A DNA stretch of 64,000 nt from Toxonevra muliebris (taxonomy: Eukaryota > Arthropoda > Insecta > Diptera > Pallopteridae), in NCBI GenBank assembly GCA_963691655.1, contig OY829326.1, forward strand, positions 57,219,776 through 57,283,775, given 5' to 3'. A program made the position numbers and the translations under genes. The stretch's first letter is position 1. Each line of letters opens with the position of its first letter. Positions 37,537-50,762 of this stretch are shown here, in pieces. Under the pieces are notes generated by a model. The model searched no databases, was not told the origin of the DNA, and saw only the letters and a list, made by a program, of their open reading frames with translations.

Positions 37537-37765
37537 TCCGTTCTAGTAACGATACAGAAGTGCCGGATTTGTATACAGATATAAATCCGTTTCTGGATCC
37601 GGGAACAGTGCAGCAAGCGGATAAAAAGGAACATACAAAACGGAGACTTTTCCGTTGAAAGTTCGACAAGACGTACAGTTTACGGACTGTATATTCTTAT
37701 AAAAACGGAGACTTTTCCGTAAAAAATACGATATGACGGACCGTTTCCGGACAGTATATTCTTAC
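37537..37765. repeat. ACGGA-rich repeat block with two 65-bp units
   Basis: The string CGGAGACTTTTCCGT recurs at 37641 and 37706. Each copy is followed by a related stretch ending in GTATATTCTTA, giving a 65-bp period. Fragments of ACGGA/TCCGT are dense here and again at 39290-39540. Confidence 0.65.
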
Positions 37766-39289
37766 TAAAAACTGAGAACTGCCAATGTATATGTATAAAT
37801 ATGATTTATTTTCAACAACGAGATACATTTGTCTGTACATGCAATGTACATATCTACATAGCAATGTAAATGTAAAACAGCACAACACACTACACTTATT
37901 CTTCCTGCTTCCTATCAGCGATGACAACTTGCGGGGAATTCTCCGATTTGCGGGGAATTTTACTGGGTGCGTGGAATCGGGAAATGAGCTGTTTTTTGCG
38001 GGGAATTTGAAGTCGTTCAGCTTTTAGTCATAAAAGTCTGTAGAATATTTTTTGTCAAATTTTATGTGATGTAAAACGTTTAACTTACGCAATATTTCAT
38101 ATTTTGGTTCTTAAAATCTTCATCTTTTCTTAAGTGGGCCCTTCGATTTATTGGTTTGGAGAAATCGATTTTAAAAAAGGAGTGTTATTTTAAAGTATTA
38201 TATTTCGAAAGTATGTTGTGAAAATTTCAGATAGAGACGAGGAGTGCTTTCATAGATATAGACAATTATAGCGCCGAGTGTCAGTCAGGCCAAAACAGTC
38301 CCGCTGCGCTTCGACTTCCCTTTCAATCGTTCAGAAAGCTATGCCTTAGTTTAGCACCTCCTGATTAATAACTCTTAATCCTTACTGACTAATCTGTAAA
38401 CTTACAAATTACGATCAGCCATCATAAAAAAGATGAAATATATTTTATATGTTAAAAACCGATAGTCAAAACTTGTTTTTCTCAAAACAAGGTTTTTGCC
38501 ATTTTTTATTTGAGTCAAAGAGAGCCCATGTTTTCCCCTTTGAGAACTTTGATATCCAAAAGTGGGCTGAGGCTTGTTTACCTATCAAAATGAACGTCTA
38601 GTAACTCGAAACACCCCATCTCGTTCAAATTTGGTGTGGCAACTACTACCTAATAGGACTAAATTGAGAGTGGGTTCCTTTGAAGTGAAACTTCCCATGT
38701 GACAAAAGAATTCCGGAGTCAGAAAGTACATTTCTATTAATCTACCAGTCCCGGAAAAATTGGTTAAGTTTTGGACCGAGAAAGTTCAGGGTCGCCTTAA
38801 TATAAATCATTGAGGTCAATTTTAGGTAATTTTTCGTTTTTGTAAAATTTTTATATGGATAGTGCGTGTCGCGCTGTTATAATATGAAATTATATCGATG
38901 CGGAAAATTCGAACGAATATCGGGGAATTTCGAGGGCTATCGGGGAGAAAGAAAAAATGAGTTGGCATCCCTGATTCCTATCTTGATTAAAAATTTCAGT
39001 AGTCCTCCACTTCAACAGCATTGATGTCTTGAAAAAATTTTCAGCTTGTATTTTTTACACGATTATTAGGAATTGCGCCTATTAGGATGAGAAACATACT
39101 ATTAAAAAGAGAATAATTTTTTGTGTAATATCTACTCATATAAAAAATGTGAAATTGGCAATTTTCCAGTCTGGAATCGAAAGCTTCTATTGACACTGGA
39201 AATTGTAAATTTCTATTGAAAATTTTCAAAAACAAAATATTTTTGAAAAAATCTATCATATAAATACGATTTTACAGAATACAAACAGA

Positions 39290-39540
39290 TACAGACTTGA
39301 CGGTGAATTTACGGAGAAAAACGGATACGTTTAGAACGGAGTATTTACGGCACGTAAATGGATCCGTTTTGACGCAAAGTTTACGGAAAATGTTTTGACG
39401 GAGTAAATATTGATTGAAAACGGAAAATTTAATAAAAGTACGACTTCTACTGTACGTAAACGTTCCGTTTCTGTATAGCTTAAAACGGATACCGTTTTAA
39501 CTGTACCGTAAACGGATCCGTCGTCTCTGGATTCCGGAAA
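39290..39540. repeat. second ACGGA/TCCGT-rich block
   Basis: About ten ACGGA or TCCGT pentamers occur in 250 bp, including GTAAACGGATCCGTCGT. The composition is like 37537-37765 and the two may be ends of one element, but a clean inverted alignment was not found. Confidence 0.5.
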
Positions 39541-39789
39541 TTTGTTTATTGGTTGTAAATGAGTTTGAATGAAAATTGAGTGGTGAGCATTACTTTGAAA
39601 AAATTAATTTGTTTTAAATAAAAGGCATAAAAAGCTTCAAGAGAAATATCGTTTATTTAATTTTCGTAGTTTTGCGGTACTGGTGTCAAGAATTTGTATA
39701 TTTAAAGTTCTTACTTTGAAGTACATTCACGCACGAAAGAATAGTCTTTTAATTTTTTTGTTGCATTCGACTTGTTAAGCGGGACTCAA

Positions 39790-40130
39790 ATGTTGTTCTA
39801 TATGATTGGCGTATTTATTTACTTGAAGGGATCTCATGTGCTCCATAACTTCTGCTGTTGGTTTAACATAAAATAAATAAAATTTATCCATTTCAAACTG
39901 CATATTTCTTTCAAAATCTTCAGAAGTAAAATGTGCATTACAAATACGTGCTGATTTTACATTTACTTCACTATTGCGCCTACAAAAATCTATCCATTTT
40001 TGTTTCGTAGCATTGTCTTTAGGAAATTTTTTTATAGTAACTTCACTTCTTCATTTTTCATTATTGTTTTTATAATTAAAAACAACATAACACACTTTCA
40101 CTCTTTCACAAGAATCACTTTTTTAAGTTC
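39790..40130 (-). pseudogene. THAP-domain pseudogene or transposon remnant
   Basis: The minus strand reads VCYVVFNYKNNNEK, a stop, RSEVTIKKFPKDNATKQKW, then IDFCRRNSEVNVKSARICNA and HFTSEDFE. This follows the THAP zinc-finger order: C-x-C near the start, FPKD..KW, then C..H before F. The second cysteine of the C2CH set appears to be tyrosine, and an in-frame stop sits early, so a functional DNA-binding domain is unlikely. THAP domains occur in P-element-type transposases and in host THAP proteins; the rest of the protein is not recognisable. Confidence 0.75.
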
Positions 40131-40440
40131 GAACGGCGTTTTTTGCAACTTTAAAAACAAACTTACAAAAGCTGTTCGAACAAAGAGTTTCTTTCACTGT
40201 AAACATCACCGTCTACGTCATCAAACTACATATGCTTTAGTCGAACAAGCTCAAGGGTCATTATTCTTGAACTGCCCCAAATTTTTTCATTATGACTTCG
40301 TTACGCCTGTACCACTATATTCAAAACCTTAGTACTTTTTTTCTATTTAACCGAGTATTTTTGCGCAGTAGCGATCGCAGCTAAGTGGCCAGAAGAATAT
40401 ACTCACTAATACCATTTGTTTAGCATGAGCAAAACTAAAG

Positions 40441-41390
40441 TTTATTTTTTTATTTTTTTTATTTAAGCAATCAATACTCAGGGGGTACCCCTATAAATGC
40501 AAAGCATTGCGTTGATTGAGGAAGGAAGATAGATGAGTGGTAGGAGGAAAGAGGGAGAAAAAGTTGTGAACGTTTGTTTTAAATTTGGAAAGGTCGTAAA
40601 AGTCAGGAAAAATGGTTGCAGGGAGCTTATTCCATATACGCGCGGTACGCCAAAGAAAAGAACTATCTCTGTAATGTATGGTGCCTTGGTGTACCATATC
40701 CACGTAGAATGCGTGACTGTCGCTGCAGTTCGCGTAGTTCTGGTGAACACATGAACTGGTGGAACCAAATTCCGTATCTCAGCGAATCATCTACCATGAA
40801 AATACCGGTAGAACAGAGTCACACAAGCCACGTTTCTAAGGTTTTTCAAGGAGTTAATAGAGCTGGAAACCCTACTCTCTCCTATTATCGCTCAATGTTG
40901 AATACGCCCGATTTTGGGGCGGATATAGGTGGTGTAGATCATGTGGAGATCAGTCGGAGTGAAGTATTTCTTACACCGCTTTAGAAAGCCGAGACACTTG
41001 GATGCTTCTTTCGACACGTCAAAAATATGATTATTCCAACGAAGGTCACATTGGATGGACATGCCCGGAACATTAAGAGTTTCTGACTCCGCTATAATCA
41101 CCCCACCCATAACCAGGAGGTTAACAGAGGGTTGGGGCACTCTTTTGTGAGATAACAAACAACATTGGGTCTTACACAATTGAATTCAATTGAATTCAAC
41201 TCTGTTCCTGAGACCACACTCAGAGATTGATTGGAGATCATTATTGAGTGAGCCATTCATAGCACACCGTTTACTCTCAATCTCCAAAGAGTTAAGGCTT
41301 TTTGAACAGGTGTATGAATGACAAATGGTGCTGTCATCTGCGAAAGAGTAAATAAAAACCATTTGCTAGGAATTGAGAATTACAACAGCA
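40441..41390 (-). pseudogene. 5'-truncated LINE: RT C-terminus to 3' end
   Basis: On the minus strand the catalytic box YSFADDSTICHS is at about 41357-41320. The thumb region follows, with FDVSKEASKCLGFLKRCKKY and FTPTDLHMIYTTYIRPKI (about 41010-40910). The ORF2 ending IWNKLPATIFPDFYDLSKFK is at about 40650-40590, with frameshifts. An A-rich tail (AAATAAAAAAATAAAAAAA) lies at about 40441-40466. Losing the 5' part but keeping the tail is typical of LINE insertions. The same family occurs at 50763-51290. Confidence 0.85.
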
Positions 41391-42829
41391 ACTCTTTAGT
41401 TGGTGGACCGAAATTTAGTAGTAATAACGAAATTTTACAAAAGTATATTTAGTACAACGAGCAACAACAATTTACTGCAAGAAATGTCTTATCTAAAAGG
41501 GGACTTTTTTTTGTTATCAAAATTGTTTTATTTATCATTAAGAGTTGTCAACACAATTTTGGTGGGATTGAAAATAAGCACTTCAAAAAATGTTCAACCC
41601 TGCAATATATATTTGTTTATATAAAAAAAATGTGGTTAACAGTTCTGACATTTTAAATTTACAGCCTATTCCCTGCGCATTCTCTGGTAAGTGCATGTAC
41701 GGCAAAAATGAATATACCACATTTCATAAATGTAGAGTGATAATTGAAGGCGTTTTTTTTATTTTTTTGAAAGATAAGGTTTTATTAATTGAAAGAATAA
41801 TGTTAATGTTATCAAGTTCAGAAAATGTGTATATTTTATTAAGGAGAGATATCAGAGTCAATTTATTAAAACATATATTTAGGTATATAGCACACGCACG
41901 CTCAACTCGAATGGAGGTGAAAAAAGTTTGACTATATAACATTCTGAATTCGGCATGAGTTCATATTTCCGCACTTAGAGAACATTTTGTAAAAAAGTTT
42001 TCCTTAGAAATTCATAGAAAAATCAAAATTATTATTATCCTAAGTTCTGTGTATTAAGATTGCTTTAAACTATGTCAACTTAAGTTATCCCGAGGGTAGT
42101 AAAAGTGGTTGCATACATGTGAAAGCATATTATTGCAGCAATATTTTACAAACAAACATACAAACTTAAAAACAACAGAAACACTTTCGCTGCAGTTTAG
42201 ATACACATGTAACCTCATACTATACATATCTGCATTTAATATGAGTGGATGTGTGTGTGTGGTGTGCAGAGTGTAATGCTGGCATATGCAATTTTTAGAT
42301 GAGCCCAAAGGCTTTTAAGATGAGGTCGGTTGGTTGGTAACACTGGTTGCTACTGTCGTGCGTTAGTTTAGTTAGAGTGATGCGGTGTGCTGGCGTACTC
42401 ACATAGCGCCTACATACGCCGTGTACTCTGACTAGTGGTTATATTTAATCTAAGGTACTCATATCATATTCATATTGACGGGAAGAAAGAAAAATGTAGA
42501 AAATGTGTTAGTTGTTGCTTGTATGAATAGTTGAAAATTCTGTTTATTCACTATTCATTCATATGTTTGTACACGTACATGTACAAGTACAGATATCTAT
42601 GAGCAAACTAACTTTGTTTGCGATTTTTCTTTCCAGACAATCAGGTTGATAGCCTGCGAAAAGTGTCCTTAAAGGAGGCTTTTCATTTGCTCGTATGAAG
42701 AAGCTTCCTCAATTTATGTTTTCATTCAATTTCAGGTATTATTCTTTCTTTTGATGACAGAAAAGAAGCGCCAGATTTATGGCATCCATATGTAGGGGCA
42801 AATTTTATGATACCCTATGCTCCCGAATT

Positions 42830-43330
42830 CAAGTAGAACTATACGCTACGAAAAGGTAGTGCGTGAAAGTAGGGCTGAATGTTAATCTAGCGAAAACTAC
42901 CAATGAAGTTATAAATAACTTTCAACTTCAAAGGCTAGCTTGTCTATGCATTACTGGGAATATGAGAACGTGTTCAAAGACATCTCTAGAAGTTCTTTAG
43001 AGCTTACACCTTTTCACATTTATATCCATACACGAGCAAAAAGAGTAATACAGGAATCCGAACATTGTAATACTAATACACAGTCAAGCGAATATTAAGG
43101 CACTCAAATCGCAAACAACAAGGTCTAGGTGCTTTGGATTCAAAGTCAAGTAGGACTAGAAGGCAATGAGAAAGTAGATGTGCTGGCAAGGAAAGGGGCG
43201 GATACCCCCCTTGTTTTAACAAAATCCTTCTGTGGATTGGGGGGAAGCTACCTAGCCATGAAGTTAAAGGTACATGAAGAACAAATAAGAACTTCATACC
43301 TGGGAAATATACCTGGTCACTGGCTCTGAA
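42830..43330 (+). pseudogene. LINE fragment: RT end to RNase H
   Basis: Plus strand: QRLACLCITGNMRTCSKTSL (from 42929) is the usual post-RT block, followed after a stop and frameshift by TPFHIYIHTRAKR. The RNase H block WIQSQVGLEGNEKVDVLARK follows (43132-43191), where WVPGHxGIxGNEKADELARKG is expected. Stops and frameshifts show decay. Confidence 0.85.
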
Positions 43331-44126
43331 AGTAATATTGAAAGTTTTTAATGAAAAAAATGGATTTCATAAATTTTTAAACTTTTAAAAAAAGAAGTAG
43401 TCATTCACCCACAATAAGACTAGACTTAAATAGAACTTATGCAATCGATAGAAGTATTTTTGAGAATTAAAAAAAAAAGAAAACGATCGGTAACAAGATT
43501 TTAATCTTGAAATTGAAAAAAAACTTTAATAAAAAAGCTTCTGATATTTTTTTGCATTACATTATCAAAAGGTATATTTAAAGCCTTACAATTTAAAAAC
43601 AATTAATTAAAATTGATGTACTTTTCAAGAAGTATTAAAAACTAAAAACTTTCACAAAAAAAAATTCCAAAATAATCAAGTAAACTTTTCTCACATAATA
43701 TAATAAGATATCCAAGTTACAGCCAAATCGGGAAAGAGAATGTTGATTGTAAGGGGTTTGTTGGCATGAATTGTCTCATTCACAAACATACTATATAAAA
43801 ATTAAACTTTTTTTGTTTGTCCGGCTATACAAATTTATACAATGATGCATTTTGACTCTGGGCGTACTATAGGCTTGATAAGAGTTCGTAATTATAAGTG
43901 GGTGGGGCATCTTATGTTTTTTTGCGTATAACTCTGGAATCATATTACAGTATTGATATTTTGTTTAAAGATGTTAGTTGGCATAGTGGGCGTGGTATCT
44001 TCCATACGTATTCAATATTGGATATCTCAGGAACTACTTGTGGTACGGTACAAAGATTTAATACAGAATTATTGTTTGTCAACGTAATTGTTAATGTGAC
44101 ACCAACTTTACAAATGAAATGCTTAA

Positions 44127-44687
44127 CCCTCTAACCCGTAAGGTTGAAATAATAATAAAACAAACACCAGAATTTTTGTTTCCAGTTAATATTGATGAAA
44201 GAAAAATGAATATGAAGTCCATGTTTTTTTTTATTAGTTTTTGAGTTTAGCAGTTAGGTGAGAAAAACGAAAGGCTACCCTGATGTGGCATTGCGGGTTT
44301 AAGCCAAAAAATAAAGATATATGTGGGCAATTCACAAGATGTCTTATTTGGTATTGTATCCTCTCATTTGTTATAAATTTTTCATACAAAATTATACGAA
44401 ATTATGATTATACGACAGTATATGACATGAGGAGACTTAGAAATATTTTTTTTTTTATATTTTTTTAGATTTTTATAAAAAACTTATATGCGCGATAATT
44501 TTTCGTCACAAAACAACACTTTATACATATAAAATTAACTATAAACAAAGTGCAAACTTACCAAAAATTGTGTATTTATTCTTTCTTCAGGTCTGCCAAT
44601 TAATTCAAAAAATAAATAAATTTGCAATTTGTGCATTAATTAAAATAGATTGAAGACTGCCTCAGGGCGGCCTTACGGGTTAGAGGG
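44127..44687. mobile_element. 561-bp TTAA-flanked MITE with perfect termini (piggyBac-like)
   Basis: TTAA at 44123-44126 and 44688-44691 flank an element that begins CCCTCTAACCCGTAAGG and ends CCTTACGGGTTAGAGGG, a perfect 17-bp inverted repeat. The interior is AT-rich with no transposase. TTAA target plus CCC termini is the piggyBac pattern, so this is likely a non-autonomous piggyBac-like element. Confidence 0.8.
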
Positions 44688-45874
44688 TTAAGACGATATA
44701 TCAAGGGAACGATAACAAGGAAGATGATGAAGGTATGTATTGGTGATGTAACGGATGTCAGTTTAGCAGATGTGGATGTGAATAAGAATATTAAAAGCTG
44801 ACAATGCAGGTGGAAAGTGGAATTTCATATCATAGTTGTTTTTAAATTCTCTAAAAAAATATTTGGATCAACTTAGAATATAAGGAGTGGTAAATTATAT
44901 TTGAAAATTTATGCGAATGTTTCACGAAGCGAAATATCACTAGTACGTATGTAAGTATCTTAAGATGGGATGTTGATAGGTTAACTGAGAAGAAGTGAGA
45001 CAATTAGACCAACAAGGGAAATACGAATAAATGTGATTACTGCAATAATTAGATTTATATCGAATGGTTCGAAATGGTAATTTCTTTTGCATATGTTTTT
45101 TGTTGTAATTTGTGTTAGTATTACCAAAACTTTGCTAGGGTTAGAAAGTTCGGGATTGCGAAACGACCGGATCCATCTGATATTCTAATAATTTTAGCAG
45201 AGATTCATGCGATTGATAGATGTATGTAATTTAACTAAGACAGCAAGTATAAAAAGGGACATACATTTATTTATTTTATTTTATTTTATTTTTACAACAT
45301 CCTAATACAGCAAGATTAAAAAATATCTTATAATTTATAGTATTAGTCAACATTCTATTACCTACATTCTATTAAGACGTTTCTTCATTGGGTGTTGCAA
45401 CGTCGTGTGTTTTTGGGATGATCGTACAGAACGATGGGAAAGTAGGCGATATATAAGGTCGACAGGACAAAAGATACGGCATTTTCATTTTGTCGGACAT
45501 TCTTGCTGGCATTGAGATCACTTCTAAATAGGCCTATCTCAACAAAGGCAACATAGTTATCACATTTTTTTCAAGCAATTAATACAGGAATTCGTTTTGT
45601 CGGAAAAGAAAATAGGTAACAGTGAGGAAAGAAGAGGTTAACATTTACTTTGAAATGTCAGAATGAAATATTTTCAGGGATCTTTGGTGTATATCAAATC
45701 AAGCATCTGCGCCACGTTTCGATGTTGTTTCAAGGAATCTCTAAAGGCGCAAACTTCTCCTATCAGCTTTACCGAGTTGTGTTTAATACTGTTCAGGAGT
45801 TCCAGTGGCGTTCGTAAAGTTTTTCATAGAAAAGAATTAAATGTATTGTATCACAATACACATCGGAATCAATC

Positions 45875-45965
45875 TGTAGGTTCTGTAATGAGGCAGAGTT
45901 ATATCCTAAACATATTTTAGAACATTGGGGAGCACGAATCTACAAAAGAATGAAATATCTGGACA
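45875..45965 (+). pseudogene. LINE ORF2 C-terminal fragment
   Basis: The plus-strand frame reads CRFCNEAELYPKHILEHWG then ARIYKRMKYLD, matching the zinc-knuckle and post-RNase H ending (CRFCxEEEE..HIL..C.AL...R.KYLG) of I/Loa-type LINEs. It may come from the same insertion as 42830-43330, but 2.5 kb and a MITE separate them. Confidence 0.7.
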
Positions 45966-48900
45966 TGTAATCATGTAACCAAACAGCAGAAAATTATTCT
46001 AAATGAATAACGATGACTTAGATATGAAAAAGCCTCTTTAATTAAAGAATTACATTTTAAGATTGTCTCCTAAAACTTTGGAGTTGATCCGATAATTAAT
46101 ACAAAAACTTACAGTTTAATTTGCAAAAATTCCGTTTTAAAGTGTCAACAGTCAGCATTTTGTCAAAAAGAATTTGTTCGAAATCGTTTAAATCACCCGC
46201 CAGATTTTTTAATTGACTGAAGAAATATTTACCTTTTTCAATTTTAAATGATTATTCTCGAGTTTTGCGGTGAAAACTTCACAAAAAAAGAACCTGCATG
46301 TCTATATGAATTATTGAAAAAAAAATATTCCCACCATATTTTTGTAAACGTACTTCAATAACACTGTGCAAACCAATTTTTTTTTGACATAAATTTTTAC
46401 TTCGAATTTTAAAATAGGAATTTCAGCTGACGAAAGCTGCTTTCACAGTTTTTTTAAGTGGATAAAATTTTTTTTGAAATTTTTGCCCTAGGACTGAGTT
46501 GAAAAAAGTTAAAAGTAAATAAAAAAAATAAATAAAAAAATGCCGAATTATTGTAAATTTAGATTCACTTAAAAGAAAGTAAAGCGCTTAATTTTTTGCC
46601 AGCATTATTTGGAATTTTTTCACCAACAGATAGAGCGACGCGTTAGATTTACGAACAGTAAAAAAGAGATAATGATGGCGAAGTGTAACAAGGGGTCATC
46701 AAATTTCCATTTCTATTTTTAAAATTCAATTTAAAATCGAAAGGATATTCTTACTAAGACTTAATTTTGCAGTGTTATTGTTAATTTTTAAGAAATTCAC
46801 ATGCCAACCCGATAATTCCTTTTATTTTTTTATTATTTTTTAAACTTTTCAAGCTCTGTTCCAGGACGAAAACATCAAATCGAAAACAATAAGCAACTTA
46901 GAAAAACTGTGAATGCAGCATTGTTCAGCAGCACCTCTTCTCTTAGCATCCGAACAACAAATCGAATTCGATCATATAGGGTAACTTAATCAGAACCCCT
47001 TATTATTAATTGAACAATCAATAAACGATTAACAAACTTTCCTGTTTAATTAGAAATCAGATAAACTGTCTGGAGAAAGAGAAACAATCCGTGATTGTTG
47101 TGGTCAAGTCAGACTATCAATAACGTTTTACTTTTCTTCTTAACTTGCACGATTAGTCTTAGAATATATCCGTTATTAAAATGATTGTTCTGGATTCTAT
47201 AGTTAGCACACGGGGTTGGGTCTTCCAAACCTTAACCAGTTCTTGACATATCTGCTAATGATGGTTTATATCCAAAACCCCCATCCCTCACATTGGATTT
47301 GAATGTAGGTATTAGTACTTTGACCTCTTTTAAAATGTTAACAATACATATCATTGTAGTGTTGTCTTAAGTTTCTTACAAATCAAGATGATAATGTATT
47401 TTGCTTAAATTGTTTTAATATAAATGAAAACTAAATAAGAAGAAAAAGGTTTTCATTTGCGCTTACATAATCTTTACAGCAAAATAATTTACAAAAGGAC
47501 TATGATACAATAAATACAACAAACGCTCCCTAATAATAATAATAATGGTACTGTCGTCGTTGGCTTTTTATTTTCTCTCTTTCAAACAACACACACCCAC
47601 ACTTTCAGTACTGCAAACTTCCCATCTTGGATGCACGTCTTGTCATACAAACACTTTTAAGTGTGTAGGTAAATGGATGAGTGGGTGGGTGGGTGTGCTT
47701 GTGCGCTACTTACGTGAGAATTTATATATAAAAATATAAAAATAAAAATGGGAGACACTCTTACTATTTTTCTTTTCATTTCATAAGTGTAATGAAATGT
47801 TAACCATTTTTGCGTTAAAGTACTTGACTTCGTGCATGTGAGTGCAGCAACAACACAAGTCGACACTAAAAAAACAAAATAACAACAAATAATCCTTTAT
47901 AATTTGTATACCTACTGAACTCTAAGTATACTTGATACATTTCAATTACTTCTCCATTCCCATAGTAATTTTTTCAATTATGTATTACATTTTGTATTAC
48001 TTCACTTTATTGTTGTCGTTGTTATTGTTATCTTCAATATCTATTTAAACTTTGACACTATTGTTTTTTTTATATTAGTATTAAAAAGAAGTATAAAAGT
48101 TTTACTTAATAAAAAACGCAGACATCTACAAAGAATAAAATAATAGAGAATAAATTAATGTATACTACAATTTGAATCTATTTTATATTAGCTATGTATG
48201 TACATATACTACATATTTACAATATAGAGAATGTGAGAGAAGATAAACAACTGAATTTTATTTATAAACATTCCACAAAAATTTACTCACGAATTATTTA
48301 TTTACTAATATACCTATTGAACTTTTAGTGAACTAAAATACCTAAATAAATTTATAAGCGAAAGTATTTAACCAAATTCTTATAAAATATATCAAAAGTT
48401 TAGACATATGAGTGCATATGTATGTATTTACTTATACATATGCATGCACAAATATATAACGTAGATTTGTATGTGTTTGGGGTTATTTCCTTGGGAGCAT
48501 GTGGGGAGCACAGAGCACCACACACGCGATGAGACTTCATTTTCAGTATTTCCATGTTTTAATTTTTTTCTTTTGTTTTTTTTTTTTTTTGGCCAACAAG
48601 CACAACTATTTTTGGTAATCGATACACATACATACACACATATGCATGTACATAGGTTAAAAACTTAAAATTGACTTATCATTCGTGTTTTTTGTTTTGT
48701 GTGGAAACGATTATGAAATGTTTTGTTTTTTTATCACTTATTTACATTTTCATTACTCCTTAGTTTTATACTTTGATTGTTCATTCAGATTCAGTTCATT
48801 ACAAATTAGAACTTACAGAATATATATTGCATTTTTTTGTTTGTTATTGGAAAAATATTGCACAATATTAAATTTTAATGCATGTGCTTCATTTACATTT

Positions 48901-50429
48901 TCATTTAATACAGAAAAAGACAGAAAACTTTTCAGTAGTGCAAAAATAAATTTAAGCCGTATTTTTTTCTTATACGTTTCTTTTGGCGATGTGGCGAGTT
49001 TTCACGTAACTTTGCAACTGATTTTTCCTGCTCTTTAAATTGTGGAAAAACGCCAAACGAAAAAACAATAAAAGTCCTCCCATCAGCTGTGTGAGAAGCA
49101 AAAATTTGATGTGATTGTCTTTTGTTCCTTCCTTCATTTTTCAGATTTCACTGTGAGAGACATTACGGCGTCGCACTTTGTATATCCGAATATCCTTTAT
49201 ATTTGCAATAAAGCTCAGAGAGTATGCACACACATACTTATATACCATTGAAAGATGTCAGAATAACTGTGGAGAAAAAACTTATAAATGAGAGCATATC
49301 TCCAGAAAGTGTTCAGAAAGTTGTTTCCCTAAAAATTAATATATAGACAATAAATAGTAAACAATTAATATGTATTATTTTGTATAAATATATTCAGATA
49401 TTCAGCAATAATTCTCTTCATATCTCACACAATTTCGAGAGCAGTCAACATTTGCATGTTACATGCACAGATGTATGTATATGTAGAATGTATGCAGAGA
49501 GGGTGACTTTTCCTGCCGCCCCTTTTTAAGCATACACACAAATTTTTCTCTCTTATTTGCCTTTGCTTACAACCTTTTTTCTCTCTTTAAGTATTATTGT
49601 TTACTCTATATAAATACATATGTATGTATGTTTCACGATTATCCTTCAATGAAATGCACGTTTTTTATGTAGCTTTACTAAAACTGACAGTTGATAAACC
49701 AAGAAGGAAATTGTCCTTCTTCAATTAAAAGTGATATTCCCATATTCCCCGTCATTGCACCCTTCTCTCTACTTCTTAACCATTCTCTTGATTTAATTTC
49801 TTTAATGTACCCAAAAGCCTTTTTATTTATTTATAAGCTGTGAATGCGGATATGCAAAATGCTAGGTGTATCTTTGTGCTATGTATAAATCTTGATTTAT
49901 ATCTGGATTTATACTTACGTATGTAATTCAAAAATTTTGTCTTTATGAAATTTAAATATAATTTATGTTTAGTATTGCCAAAGTTAAAAAGTGAATAGAA
50001 ATCTATTCAGACAGGACCATCCAATTAAGAAGTGTTATTTAAACAAAAATCTACGAAATCATTTGCACTCGAGGAGGAAAAGTGTACGCATTCATATTGA
50101 TGAAGAAATTCGCCAGTTCCTTCACTATATCATGCCTTTAAATTATTTACATATGTATTTCTACTTCGATTAAGGAAATAATTATGGTTATGATATTGTT
50201 TGAAATATTGAGTGATGGATATAGCAATAATGGAAACACACCACATTTTAAATGTTACAAATTTGTGAATAGGTTCGATCTGATAAAACTCATTAGGTAC
50301 ACGAATTATTAATTTTTAAAGTAATTATTTTCTAAGCTAAAATGAGGAAATAAAAAAGAATAATTTCTAACATTTTAAACATAGAGTAGGTCGATCTCTA
50401 ACTCTACAGTTACCACTGCAGTGTGCTTC

Positions 50430-50762
50430 AGGTAGAAGCCAGAGAATGAACGAAATCACGACAGCCAGGAAGCTACTTATAATACCTCCTGAATCAGTAT
50501 TCCTCACTTCCAAAGCAGCCATTGACTACAGAACATTTCTTAGCGAGATATCTTAGTTTGAGCCGCGTTTGTTTTGGGTGCCGGACACAAAGTCTTTCTG
50601 GGGAATCAAAACTTTAGATAAATTATTTACAAGAAGAATACAAGTGCCCCTATGGCAACATGGAAGATACTGCTAGCTTCTGATGCAACAAAACTAGCGA
50701 ACGAAAGTGAGTCGTTGGAAAATACTTGCAAAATATCGAAACGCTTTGGCCAAAAATATTTT
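50430..50762 (+). pseudogene. LINE RNase H fragment
   Basis: Plus strand: LFWVPDTKSFWGIK (about 50568-50610) sits where RNase H has WVPGHxGIxGNE. A further frame gives TSAPMATWKILLASDATKLA then LENTCKISKRFGQKY up to about 50760. It is heavily decayed and ends where a minus-strand LINE piece begins. Confidence 0.7.

Noticed and set aside
40000..40332. 110-codon plus-strand frame
   Set aside because: It overlaps the THAP-domain remnant in antisense; the minus strand carries the recognisable protein signature.
41945..41960. GAATTCGGCATGAG resembles the EcoRI adapter GAATTCGGCACGAG of cDNA libraries
   Set aside because: One base differs, and the surrounding sequence is ordinary AT-rich genomic DNA with no cDNA-like join. 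Treated as coincidence.
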